From Cellulomonas triticagri (GTDB lineage Bacteria > Actinomycetota > Actinomycetes > Actinomycetales > Cellulomonadaceae), in contig NZ_RFFI01000017.1 of the NCBI RefSeq assembly GCF_003696205.1, positions 1 to 46,627 on the forward strand: 46,627 bases of DNA. The letters are read 5' to 3'. Below the pieces are notes generated by a model. That model saw only the letters and a list, made by a program, of their open reading frames with translations, was not told the DNA's origin and searched no databases. Below are positions 16,897-24,578 of this stretch, piece after piece (the first letter of the stretch is position 1; each line of letters starts with the position of its first letter). The position numbers were made by a program, and so were the translations under genes.

Positions 16897-17295
16897 CTGC
16901 CCACCTCCTCCACACAGCAGCCCGACCACCGGCACGGCCCGTGCGTCCCGCCGCGCGAGGACGCGCGTCAGACCCCGGTGTCAGGCCTGGGTCGCCCCCC
17001 GGAGCACGCGTCACCATGCAACACTCCGCGGAGACCACCTAGTGCCAACTAGGTAGGTGGACGCGAGCGCCCGCTGGCTCTCGCGGTCGCCGCGGTGCGG
17101 TCCTCGGCTTCGGCGGGACGCGCGGTCCGGACGACCGCGGCTGCGACACGTCCACCGGGCTCGTTCCCGCCCAGCACGGCCCGTGCGCAGGTGTTCAGCT
17201 CGCGCGCTGGAATCCAGGCCGCTCGGAGCGTCACGACACGGACCTCGGATGCCACGAGGGGGGTGAGGGCAGGAGGGCGTGCGGCGCAGGCGGGG
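16897..17295. other. Intergenic stretch of about 400 nt
   Basis: No convincing gene. It should hold the promoter of the RCC1 gene (minus strand). The palindrome ACCTAGT-N4-ACTAGGT is at 17037-17054, and TTGGCA inside it (minus strand, 17048-17043) could be a -35, but no good -10 is placed correctly. The rest, 17055-17295, shows nothing I recognise. Confidence 0.5.
17037..17054. promoter_or_regulatory. Perfect palindrome ACCTAGT-N4-ACTAGGT
   Basis: Arms at 17037-17043 and 17048-17054, about 140 bp upstream of the RCC1 start. It has the size of a MarR, GntR or TetR operator. No regulator gene lies immediately beside it. Confidence 0.45.
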
Positions 17296-17949
17296 TCAGG
17301 CCGCCGCGACCTCGCGGCGCCAGCGGCCGTCCTCGTGGCGGAAGCCGACACGGGCGAGGTAGTCGTCGTTCTCGCGCGCGTCGGCCGCGACCACGAGGGC
17401 GTTCAGGCCGGTGGCGACGAGGGCGCCGGAGCGCCGGTAGACGAACTCCCCGGGCGCGAAGTCCCGGAACCGCGGCGTGACGTAGTCGAGCTCGACCTCG
17501 CCGACGCCGCCGCCGGTGTGCCGGAGCACGACGACGCCGACGGTCTCGTCGCCGCGCAGCACGAGGAACGCCCAGCGCGTCGCGGGCGGCGCGTCCTCGG
17601 CGGCGGCGTCGCGGGCGTCGCGGGCGTAGGACGGGTAGTACCGGGCGATGTCGTCGGCGTGCACCCCGACGACGTGCCGCAGGTAGTGGTCGCCGGCGCC
17701 GACGGGGACGACCTGGTAGACGTCGGCGTCGTGCTGCTCGCGGTAGAGCCGCACCAGCCAGTAGACGTCGATGATCGCGATGACGCCGTTCATGACGGCG
17801 AACGGCCAGATGCCGACCCACGCGTTGTAGGCGGCGGCGATGGCCGACCCGGCGAGGTTCATCCACCGGAACCGCAGCACGCGCGCCTGCATGAGGGACA
17901 CGACGACGAGCGCGGACCCGACCCACCCGATGATCTCCAGCACTGGCAT
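17296..17949 (-). CDS. YgjV-like membrane protein with GNAT-like C-terminal domain
   Basis: 217 aa from ATG at 17949. Three membrane helices (about 4-22, 28-47 and 50-68; VLEIIGWVGSALVVVSLMQ, LRFRWMNLAGSAIAAAYN, WPFAVMNGVIAIIDVYWL) match the YgjV-type inner-membrane protein. The soluble remainder (about 75-217) has acetyltransferase-like strands (WAFLVLRGDETVGVVVLRH, then LNALVVAADARENDDYLARVGF), where the end resembles the GNAT C-terminal helix and strand. Some Sugar-efflux/YgjV relatives carry this tail. Activity is uncertain. An upstream in-frame GTG at 17955 is also possible. Confidence 0.75.
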   Translation of the reverse strand: MPVLEIIGWVGSALVVVSLMQARVLRFRWMNLAGSAIAAAYNAWVGIWPFAVMNGVIAIIDVYWLVRLYREQHDADVYQVVPVGAGDHYLRHVVGVHADDIARYYPSYARDARDAAAEDAPPATRWAFLVLRGDETVGVVVLRHTGGGVGEVELDYVTPRFRDFAPGEFVYRRSGALVATGLNALVVAADARENDDYLARVGFRHEDGRWRREVAAA

Positions 17950-18105
17950 GACGGTGACCGTACCGGCTCGTCGCGTCCCGGGTTTCGGTAGCGCGACCAC
18001 CAGAACCCGCGGCACCCCCGTCCCGGCAGGTATCCGGAGTGACGCTCCGACATGAAAGCCGGAATTCCCTCGCCCCGCGCGAGGTGCGCCGCCCACGATG
18101 GGCGC

Positions 18106-19227
18106 ATGACCACCCGAACCGACGCGCACCTCGTCCCGCTGCCCGTGCCCGCGGCCCTCGACGCCCCCGACGCGTGGGTGCTGCACGGCATGGTCGACGC
18201 CACGAACGCCTCGGCCCTGGACGCGTGGGGCGACCTGGACCTCGCGCGCGTGCCGACGGAGATCCTCGCGGGCCTGCAGCACCAGGAGTACGACCTGAAG
18301 CTGCGGTTCGTCGCGCTCGACGCGCCCCTCGCCGACGGCCCGGCCGACCCCGCGCGCGTGCTCGGGTACGTCGCCGTCAACCTGCCCCGGCAGGACAACA
18401 CCCACACCGGGTTCGTCCAGCTCGACGTGCGCCCCGAGCACCGCGGGCGCGGCATCGGCTCCGCTCTGCACGACCTGGCGCTCGCCACCGCGCGCGAGCA
18501 CGGGCGCACCATGCTGACGACGTCGACCGACCACGGGGTCGAGCCGCCGGAGGGCCCCGGGACGCTGGTGCCGAGCACCGGGACCGGGCGCGTCGCGACC
18601 GACCACCCGGGCGTCGCGTTCGCGACCCGGCGCGGCTGGGACCTGGAGCAGGTGTCGCGCCGGTCCGTGCTGGACGTCCCGCTGGAGCCGGCGTTCCTCG
18701 CCGCGCACGCCGAGGCCGCCGCGCAGGCTGCCGGACCGGACTACCGGGTGATCACCTGGGACGGGCGCTGCCCGGACGCCTGGGTGGACCAGTTCGCCCA
18801 CCTGAACACCCGGATGAGCACGGACGCCCCCGCCGGGGGCATCGACCTGCGCGAGGACGTGTGGGACGCCGACCGGGTGCGGGCCGCCGAGCAGACGTTC
18901 GTCGAGCGGGGCATGGCCTACCGGGTCGCGGCGGCCGTGCACGAGCCCACCGGGACGCTCGCGGCGTTCACCGCGCTGGTGAACCGACCGGACACCGTGG
19001 AGTTCGTGCACCAGGACGACACGCTCGTGCTGCGGGAGCACCGCGGGCACCGACTGGGGATGCTGGTGAAGACCGCGAACCTCGCGCGGCTCACGCAGAT
19101 CCAGCCCGGCACGCGCCGGATCGGCACCTGGAACGCGCAGGAGAACGCCCCGATGCTCGCGATCAACGTGGCGCTGGGGTTCCGACCGGCGGGCGTGGCC
19201 GGGGAGTGGCAGCTGCGGCTGGGCTGA
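18106..19227 (+). CDS. Tandem GNAT acetyltransferase
   Basis: 373 aa containing two GNAT domains. The first (about 70-200) has LDVRPEHRGRGIGSALHDLA, where RGRGIG is the acetyl-CoA pyrophosphate loop. The second (about 215-373) has REHRGHRLGMLVKTANLARL and ends NAPMLAINVALGFRPAG. The ATG at 18106 is preferred to the upstream ATG at 18052, whose first 18 codons look unlike the family. The substrate is unknown; tandem-GNAT relatives include mycothiol synthase and aminoglycoside acetyltransferases, but neither is shown here. Confidence 0.85.
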   Translation: MTTRTDAHLVPLPVPAALDAPDAWVLHGMVDATNASALDAWGDLDLARVPTEILAGLQHQEYDLKLRFVALDAPLADGPADPARVLGYVAVNLPRQDNTHTGFVQLDVRPEHRGRGIGSALHDLALATAREHGRTMLTTSTDHGVEPPEGPGTLVPSTGTGRVATDHPGVAFATRRGWDLEQVSRRSVLDVPLEPAFLAAHAEAAAQAAGPDYRVITWDGRCPDAWVDQFAHLNTRMSTDAPAGGIDLREDVWDADRVRAAEQTFVERGMAYRVAAAVHEPTGTLAAFTALVNRPDTVEFVHQDDTLVLREHRGHRLGMLVKTANLARLTQIQPGTRRIGTWNAQENAPMLAINVALGFRPAGVAGEWQLRLG

Positions 19228-19230
19228 GGC

Positions 19231-19464
19231 TCAGCAGCAGGGGTGTCCGGGGCAGTCCGGCGGGGTCGTCGTCGTTCCCGCGGTCGCTGCCACGGCGCCG
19301 ATCTGCACCCGGTTCCGCAACCCGGAGCGCCGGAGCAACCGCGTGATCCGGTGGGCGACCGTGTGCTCCGACAGGTAGATGGCGCGTCCGATCTCCCGGT
19401 TGGTCATCCCCTGCCCGACGTGGCGCACGATCACCTCATCGACGTCGTCGTGACACACGATCAT
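19231..19464 (-). CDS. Stand-alone LuxR-type HTH protein
   Basis: 77 aa, essentially only a LuxR/GerE DNA-binding domain (VIVRHVGQGMTNREIGRAIY, then LSEHTVAHRITRLLRRSGLRNRVQI), followed by a Cys-rich tail ending DCPGHPCC. No sensor or receiver domain is encoded; the frame continues upstream but the sequence there is not protein-like. ATG at 19464 or GTG at 19458 (with AGAGGA at good spacing) could start it. It is divergent from the secreted-protein gene at 19667 and may control it. Confidence 0.7.
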   Translation of the reverse strand: MIVCHDDVDEVIVRHVGQGMTNREIGRAIYLSEHTVAHRITRLLRRSGLRNRVQIGAVAATAGTTTTPPDCPGHPCC

Positions 19465-19666
19465 CCTCTGGCCCCCCGACCTTCCCCTGCGACTGCTCGA
19501 CGACGGCCTGAAGAATACCTCCGGCGCCCAGCGGCAGCCAGGCCCTGCACGCACGGGGCAAGGCATTGCTCCACGACGGCCGATCCTTGCCGCGACCTTC
19601 CGGAATTGTCGACGTCCTCGACCGTCGCACGCGATTCTGGCGCTTCTTCCGGATGAAGGGGCACAG

Positions 19667-20137
19667 ATGCAGGACGGCAGTGAGATCGATGTGCGAGCGG
19701 CGCGCGGACGCGTGCTGATCGACCCCCCGGCACGACACCCGCGTGCCGTCGCGGCGTTGGCGACCCTCGTGCTGACCACGGTGGTGGTCGTGACCGGACC
19801 CGGTGCCGCGCAGGCCGCACCACCAGCGCCCACCAGCAGATCCGGCTCGTCGTGGCGCATGATGTGCGCCTGGGGCGCGGAGCGGGTCGTCGTGAAGGCG
19901 CTCCAGCAGTGCAAGGGCGGGGTGGTGACCGTGACGGAGGTCTTCCCTCAGGGCTACGAGCGAACTCGCGGCACGATCGACATGCGCAGGACGTTGGCCG
20001 AGCTCGGGGCCGCGAAGAGCTTCGCGGCATTGTGGAAGCGGTGCGAGGGGAATTTCATCTGCAACCTCGCAGCAGGTAGCGTCGTGACCTACGTCGGCGG
20101 CCGATTCAAGGCGCTGTGGAAGGCGGTGCGGGGATGA
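19667..20137 (+). CDS. Secreted four-cysteine protein of unknown function
   Basis: 156 aa. A long n-region leads to a hydrophobic segment (AVAALATLVLTTVVVVTG) and an AQA-AP cleavage site near residue 50, so a mature form of about 105 aa is predicted. The mature part has four cysteines (67, 82, 126, 132), enough for two disulfides, and a C-terminal basic amphipathic stretch (VVTYVGGRFKALWKAVRG) like those of membrane-active peptides. No family was recognised. A 62-aa two-helix membrane protein follows 57 nt downstream. It could be a bacteriocin-like protein with a partner, or simply an exported protein of unknown role. Confidence 0.65.
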   Translation: MQDGSEIDVRAARGRVLIDPPARHPRAVAALATLVLTTVVVVTGPGAAQAAPPAPTSRSGSSWRMMCAWGAERVVVKALQQCKGGVVTVTEVFPQGYERTRGTIDMRRTLAELGAAKSFAALWKRCEGNFICNLAAGSVVTYVGGRFKALWKAVRG

Positions 20138-20194
20138 AAGCCACACGGAAATCCGCCACGCTCGTGGTGGAGAACCACCTCCGAGGAGGAAGCC

Positions 20195-20383
20195 GTGGCT
20201 GACGTCCTCCGGGGGGCCGCTGCCGTGGCGGGACTCGCCGTCATCGCCGTGGTCACGCTGTACGACTTCCGGGAAGACCAGTTCTTCCTGTGGCTCGCCG
20301 CCTGCACGCTGGGTGCAGCGCTGGTGATCTGGGGGGTCAAGGGCCTGTTCGCACGCCGACGTCCCGCCCCCCGCGACGACTGA
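20195..20383 (+). CDS. Small two-helix membrane protein
   Basis: 62 aa from GTG at 20195, preceded by CGAGGAGGAAGCC, a strong ribosome site. Two membrane helices (about 5-22 and 30-50) and a basic C-terminal tail (FARRRPAPRDD). It lies directly after the secreted four-cysteine protein on the same strand. Size and topology resemble small immunity proteins, but nothing more specific can be read. Confidence 0.65.
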   Translation: MADVLRGAAAVAGLAVIAVVTLYDFREDQFFLWLAACTLGAALVIWGVKGLFARRRPAPRDD

Positions 20384-20397
20384 CAGAGGGGGCCGCG

Positions 20398-21468
20398 TCA
20401 GACCGTGGACCCCAGGACGGCCACGGCAGCCGGCTCGGCCACCAGCCGCGCCCGCGTCCCGGGGGCGGGCAGCGTCGCCCCGGCGGGCACGGCGGTGACC
20501 GGTTCGCCCTCGGGCTCGATCGTCGCGACGACCTCGGGCAGCCCGCGCCGGGTCCGGTGGCCGGTCACGACCGCGTCCCGCGCGGGACCCCCGCCCGTCC
20601 CCGCGACGCGCCAGCCCCCGGGCGCCACGGCCGTGCCCGCGTCCGCGCCGGCGAGGAACGTCCGGTAGCCCAGGAACTCCGCGACCTCCCGGTCCGCGGG
20701 TCGCCGCCAGAGCGTCCCCGGGTCCGCGACCTGCCGCAGCCGCCCGGCGGACATCACGGCGACCCGGTCCGCGACGGCGAACGCCTCGTCCTGGTCGTGC
20801 GTGACCAGCAGCGCCGTCGTCCCGGTGGCCACGAGGACGTGCCGCAGGTCCTCGGCCAGGCGCTCGCGCAAGGACCGGTCGAGGGCGGACAGCGGCTCGT
20901 CGAGCAGCAGCAGCCGGGGGCGCGGGGCCAGCGACCGGGCGAGCGCGACCCGCTGCCGCTCCCCGCCGGACAGGGTCGCGACCGGGCGCCGCTCGTAGCC
21001 GGGCAGGCCGACGAGGTCCAGCAGCTCGGCGACCCGGTCGCGGCGCGCCGCGCGGTCGAGGTCCCGCAGGCCGTACGCGACGTTGCCGAGCACGTCGCGG
21101 TGCGGGAACAGCTGCCCGTCCTGGAACACCAGCCCGAACCCCCGGCGGTGCACGGGCAGCGCCGCGACGTCCTCCCCCGCCCACGTCACCGAGCCCCCGG
21201 CAGGCGGCTCCAGGCCCGCCACGGCCCGCAGCAGCGACGACTTCCCGCACCCCGACGGCCCGAGCAGCGCGAGCACCTGCCCGGCGGGGACGTCGAGCGT
21301 CACCCCGGCCACGGCGGTCACCCCGGGTGCGCCGCGACGACCCGCGGGGTACCGGACGACGAGGTCCGTCACCCCGAGCGCGGGGCGGGTCACCTGCGGT
21401 GCCGTCATGTCGTGGGTGCCGTCCTCCGCCGCCCGCCGGGGCGCCCCCAGCGTGGTCCGCTCGTTCAC
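20398..21468 (-). CDS. thiQ: Thiamine ABC transporter ATPase (ThiQ-like)
   Basis: 356 aa. GTG at 21468 is chosen because AGGAGAGCT precedes it and it overlaps the permease stop as GTGA; ATG at 21408 would give 336 aa. Walker A GPSGCGKSS, Q-loop VFQDGQLFPH, signature LSGGERQR, Walker B LLLLDEPLSALD and H-loop LLVTHDQDEA are intact. About 120 extra C-terminal residues form a TOBE-like beta domain (VVTGHRTRRGLPEVV onward) that E. coli ThiQ lacks. Substrate assignment rests on the TPP riboswitch and gene order. Confidence 0.88.
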   Translation of the reverse strand: MNERTTLGAPRRAAEDGTHDMTAPQVTRPALGVTDLVVRYPAGRRGAPGVTAVAGVTLDVPAGQVLALLGPSGCGKSSLLRAVAGLEPPAGGSVTWAGEDVAALPVHRRGFGLVFQDGQLFPHRDVLGNVAYGLRDLDRAARRDRVAELLDLVGLPGYERRPVATLSGGERQRVALARSLAPRPRLLLLDEPLSALDRSLRERLAEDLRHVLVATGTTALLVTHDQDEAFAVADRVAVMSAGRLRQVADPGTLWRRPADREVAEFLGYRTFLAGADAGTAVAPGGWRVAGTGGGPARDAVVTGHRTRRGLPEVVATIEPEGEPVTAVPAGATLPAPGTRARLVAEPAAVAVLGSTV

Positions 21469-23186
21469 AGCTCTCCTCCCACCGGCCCGCGCAACCGCTC
21501 CGCGAGCGCCATCACCCCCGCGGTCAGCAGCGCGAGCACCACGCTCGCCGCGAGGGCCATCCCGTAGTTGTCGGCGCCCGGCTGCCCGATCAGCCGGAAG
21601 ATCACGACCGGCAGCGTCGGCCGGTCGGGGCGGGACAGGAACGACGTCGCCCCGAACTCCCCCAGCGACACGGCGAACGCGAAGCCGACCGCCAGCCCCA
21701 CCGACCGGGCGACCAGCGCCCCGTCGACGGTCGCGAGCACCCGGCCGGGTGCGGCACCGAGGGTGCCCGCCGCCTCGCGCAGCCGCGGATCGATGGCGCG
21801 CAGCACCGGCAGCACGGTCCGGACGACGAGCGGCACCGCGACGACGGCCTGCACGACCGGCACCAGGGCGCCGCTGCTGCGCAGGTCGGTGCTGATCCCG
21901 AACGGGTGCGCGAGGGTCAGCAGCGCACCGAAGCCCACGGTCACCGCGGACACCCCCAGGGGCAGCATGAACACCCCGTCGAGCACCCCCACCGCGCGGC
22001 GCGCGACCGGCCGGCGGGGGCGCCGCGACACCACCAGCGCGACCAGGCAGCCGACCACCAGGGCGAGCAGGGTGGCGTCCACGGCGACCCGCAGGGAGTT
22101 CGCCAGCGCCTCCCACACCGTCACCGTCAGCGCGTTGCGGCCGCCGGTGGTGCCGAGCGCCCGGTAGTGGTCGAGCCCCCAGCCGTCGCCCGTGCGCAGC
22201 GATCCGGTGACCAGCGCCGCCAGCGGCAGGGCCAGCAGCACGAGCACCACGGCGGTCACGGCGGCGGGCAGCGGGTGCGGGCGGCGCACCCCCGGCTCGG
22301 CCTCGCCGACCAGGGACAACGCCCGCTCCCGGCGCGACCGCGCGCGCCCCGCGACCGCGAGCGCCGCGACGACCACCACGAGCTGCACCACGGACAGCAC
22401 CGCGGCGGCCCGCAGGTCGAGGAACTGCGTGGTCTGGATCCAGATCTCCGTCTCGACGGTGCCGAACCGCATCCCGCCGAGCACCAGCACCGTCCCGAAC
22501 GCCGTGGCGCAGAACAGGAACACCAGCGAGGCCGCCGACGTGATGGCCGGGGTCAGGGCGGGCAGGGTCACGGTCCAGAACGCCCGCGCGGGCGAGGCGC
22601 CCAGCGCCCGGGCCGCCTGCTCGGGGCGCGGGTCCAGCCGCTCCCACATCCCGCCGACCGTCCGGACCACGACGGCGTAGTTGAAGAACACCAGGGCCGC
22701 GACGATCGCCGTGAACGTCCCGTCGAGGTGCAGGAACCCCAGCGGACCGTTGTCCCGCAGCAGCGCGCGGAAAGCGACGCCGACCACCACGGTCGGCAGC
22801 ACGAACGGCACCGTCACGAACGCGCGCAGCAGGCCGCGACCGGGGAACCGGCAGCGGTACAGCACGTACGCGCCGGGCACCCCGAGCGCGACCGAGACGA
22901 CCGTCCCCAGGGCGCCCTGCGCGAGCGTCAGCCCGACGATCCGCCAGGTCCGCGGTCGGGCGAACACCTCCGCGAACCCCGACAGGTCCAGCGCCCCGTC
23001 CGCGACGAACCCCCGGCCCACCAGCGTCAGCACCGGCCACGCGAAGAACACCCCGAGGAACACCAGCGGCACCGCGGCCGCCACCGTCCACGCCACCACC
23101 CGGGTCGCCGCCCAGCCGCGCTCCGGGCGCGCGACCGTCCCCGGCCGGGCGGTGCCGGTCGGGGACGGTCGGGTCGTCGTGCTCAT
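21465..23186 (-). CDS. thiP: Thiamine ABC transporter permease (ThiP-like, fused halves)
   Basis: 573 aa from ATG at 23186. It is a duplicated permease with about twelve membrane helices. Each half has an EAA loop (EQAARALGASPARAFW and REAAGTLGAAPGRVLA), as in ThiP and FbpB. The first half begins VAWTVAAAVPLVFLGVFFAWPVL. Placement between the binding protein and the ATPase behind a TPP riboswitch makes thiamine (or a pyrimidine or phosphate form) the likely substrate. Confidence 0.9.
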   Translation of the reverse strand: MSTTTRPSPTGTARPGTVARPERGWAATRVVAWTVAAAVPLVFLGVFFAWPVLTLVGRGFVADGALDLSGFAEVFARPRTWRIVGLTLAQGALGTVVSVALGVPGAYVLYRCRFPGRGLLRAFVTVPFVLPTVVVGVAFRALLRDNGPLGFLHLDGTFTAIVAALVFFNYAVVVRTVGGMWERLDPRPEQAARALGASPARAFWTVTLPALTPAITSAASLVFLFCATAFGTVLVLGGMRFGTVETEIWIQTTQFLDLRAAAVLSVVQLVVVVAALAVAGRARSRRERALSLVGEAEPGVRRPHPLPAAVTAVVLVLLALPLAALVTGSLRTGDGWGLDHYRALGTTGGRNALTVTVWEALANSLRVAVDATLLALVVGCLVALVVSRRPRRPVARRAVGVLDGVFMLPLGVSAVTVGFGALLTLAHPFGISTDLRSSGALVPVVQAVVAVPLVVRTVLPVLRAIDPRLREAAGTLGAAPGRVLATVDGALVARSVGLAVGFAFAVSLGEFGATSFLSRPDRPTLPVVIFRLIGQPGADNYGMALAASVVLALLTAGVMALAERLRGPVGGEL

Positions 23187-23196
23187 GGGCGTGCGG

Positions 23197-24303
23197 TCAG
23201 CCGATCACCAGGTCGGTCCAGGAGCGGACCCAGTCGTCGCGGTGCTCGGCGATGTCCACGAGCGGCACCTCGAACGGCTGCTCGGCGAGCGGCGCCCACG
23301 CCGCCCAGTCCTCCGGGAGGTCGACGGCGCTGCTCACCGGGTACATGTACATCGACCCGGGGATGTCGGCCTGCACCGCGTCGGACAGCAGCCAGTCCAC
23401 GACCTGCTGCGCGCCCTCGGGGTTCTGCGCCCCGGCGAGCACGCCCGCGTACTCCACCTGCCGGAAGCAGGTGTCCAGCAGGGCGCCGGTCGTCGGCTCG
23501 CCGCCGCCCTCGGGGACCGTCGCGGGCGGGGAGGACGCGTAGGACAGCACGACCGGGCGGGAACCGCCGCCACCGCCGCCGGAGAAGTCCGTGTAGTACG
23601 CGTCCGACCAGCCCTCGGCGACCTTCAGGCCGTTCGCCGTGAGGTCCGACCAGTACTGCTCCCAGCCGTCCGCGCCGAACGCCCCGACCGTCGCCAGCAG
23701 GAACGCCATGCCCGGGCTGCTCGTCGCCGCGTTCGTCACGACCGTGAGGTCCCGGTAGGCGGGATCGGTCAGGTCCTCGAGCGTCGTCGGCTCCGGGACG
23801 CCCTGCTCCGCGAACCACGCGTGGTCCACGTTCAGGCACACGTCCCCGACGTCGACCGCCGTCAGCGAGCCCGACGCGTCCGGCGCGTACTGCGCCGCGT
23901 CGGCCGCCGCCGGGGCGGACGACTCGTACGGGGCGAGCACGCCCTCGTCGATCGCCCGGGACGCGAAGGTGTTGTCGATCCCGAACACCACGTCGCCCAG
24001 CGGGGCGTCCTTCGTCAGGATCAGCTGGTTGACCAGCGCGCCGCCGTCACCGGGGGCGACCTGGACGACCGTCAGGCCCGACTCCTCCTCGAACTGCGCG
24101 AGCAGGTCCTCGCTCACGTGGAACGAGTCGTGGGTGACCAGGGTGACCGTGCCGGACCCCTCGGCCTCGGCGGTGCCGTCCGACCCGGACGAGCCGCCCG
24201 TGACGGAGCAGGCGGTGAGGGCGACGACGCCCAGACCCGCCAGGCCGGAGATGACGGGTGCCCGCCGCCGGGACGCCGTACGGGGTGCGCGCGTACGCGC
24301 CAT
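23197..24303 (-). CDS. thiB: Thiamine-binding lipoprotein (ThiB-like)
   Basis: 368 aa from ATG at 24303, with GAGGAGGAACCACC upstream. An N-terminal positive region and h-region lead to the lipobox LTAC near residue 32, then a Gly/Ser linker. The mature part matches the iron/thiamine-binding group (VTLVTHDSFHVSEDLLAQFE, LGDVVFGIDNTF, VDVGDVCLNVDHAWF, LDTCFRQVEYAGVL). It delivers substrate to the permease encoded 10 nt downstream. Confidence 0.93.
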   Translation of the reverse strand: MARTRAPRTASRRRAPVISGLAGLGVVALTACSVTGGSSGSDGTAEAEGSGTVTLVTHDSFHVSEDLLAQFEEESGLTVVQVAPGDGGALVNQLILTKDAPLGDVVFGIDNTFASRAIDEGVLAPYESSAPAAADAAQYAPDASGSLTAVDVGDVCLNVDHAWFAEQGVPEPTTLEDLTDPAYRDLTVVTNAATSSPGMAFLLATVGAFGADGWEQYWSDLTANGLKVAEGWSDAYYTDFSGGGGGGSRPVVLSYASSPPATVPEGGGEPTTGALLDTCFRQVEYAGVLAGAQNPEGAQQVVDWLLSDAVQADIPGSMYMYPVSSAVDLPEDWAAWAPLAEQPFEVPLVDIAEHRDDWVRSWTDLVIG

Positions 24304-24404
24304 GGTGGTTCCTCCTCGATGTGCACCGAGGGGTGCCGCCACCGCACCACCGCCCCCGCCGCACGACCGCGCGGCACAGACGACAGCACGGGGCGACTGA
24401 GATT

Positions 24405-24490
24405 CCCGACTCCCTACGCCGGTGCTAACCGGATCAGGTGCGAGGGTCTGCGGATTCCGTCCGCACTCTCAGCGCCGGTCGGCCCCCGCG
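24405..24490 (-). ncRNA. TPP riboswitch (THI element)
   Basis: On the minus strand the conserved core reads CTGAGAG (24472-24466), then ACCTGATC (24439-24432), then GCGTAGGGA (24419-24411), with GC-rich pairing segments between and around them. This is the classical TPP aptamer order. It lies about 100 nt upstream of the thiB-like start and explains thiamine-repressed expression of the transporter. Ends of the element are approximate. In actinobacteria control is often at translation start; no clear terminator hairpin follows. Confidence 0.93.
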
Positions 24491-24528
24491 CGAGCGGTGA
24501 CCGGGACGCTCCCCTGTCGTTCGAGGCG

Positions 24529-24555
24529 AGAGTACACCGGCGGGGTCGTACGACC
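24529..24555 (-). promoter_or_regulatory. Possible thi-operon promoter with a 12-bp palindrome
   Basis: On the minus strand TACTCT (24534-24529) is a possible -10 about 40 nt upstream of the riboswitch. Just upstream lies the perfect palindrome GGTCGTACGACC (24544-24555), which overlaps the likely -35 area and ends 23 bp from the stop of the Abi gene. It may be an operator or a terminator stem for that gene. Confidence 0.4.
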
Positions 24556-24578
24556 GGCGCCGGAGGCGCTGACCTGCG

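Noticed and set aside
14803..17052. A 749-aa plus-strand frame across the RCC1 gene
   Set aside because: It follows the 156-bp repeats of the real minus-strand gene and translates to Gly/Asp/Arg-rich sequence with no fold; the minus strand has a signal peptide and RCC1 blades.
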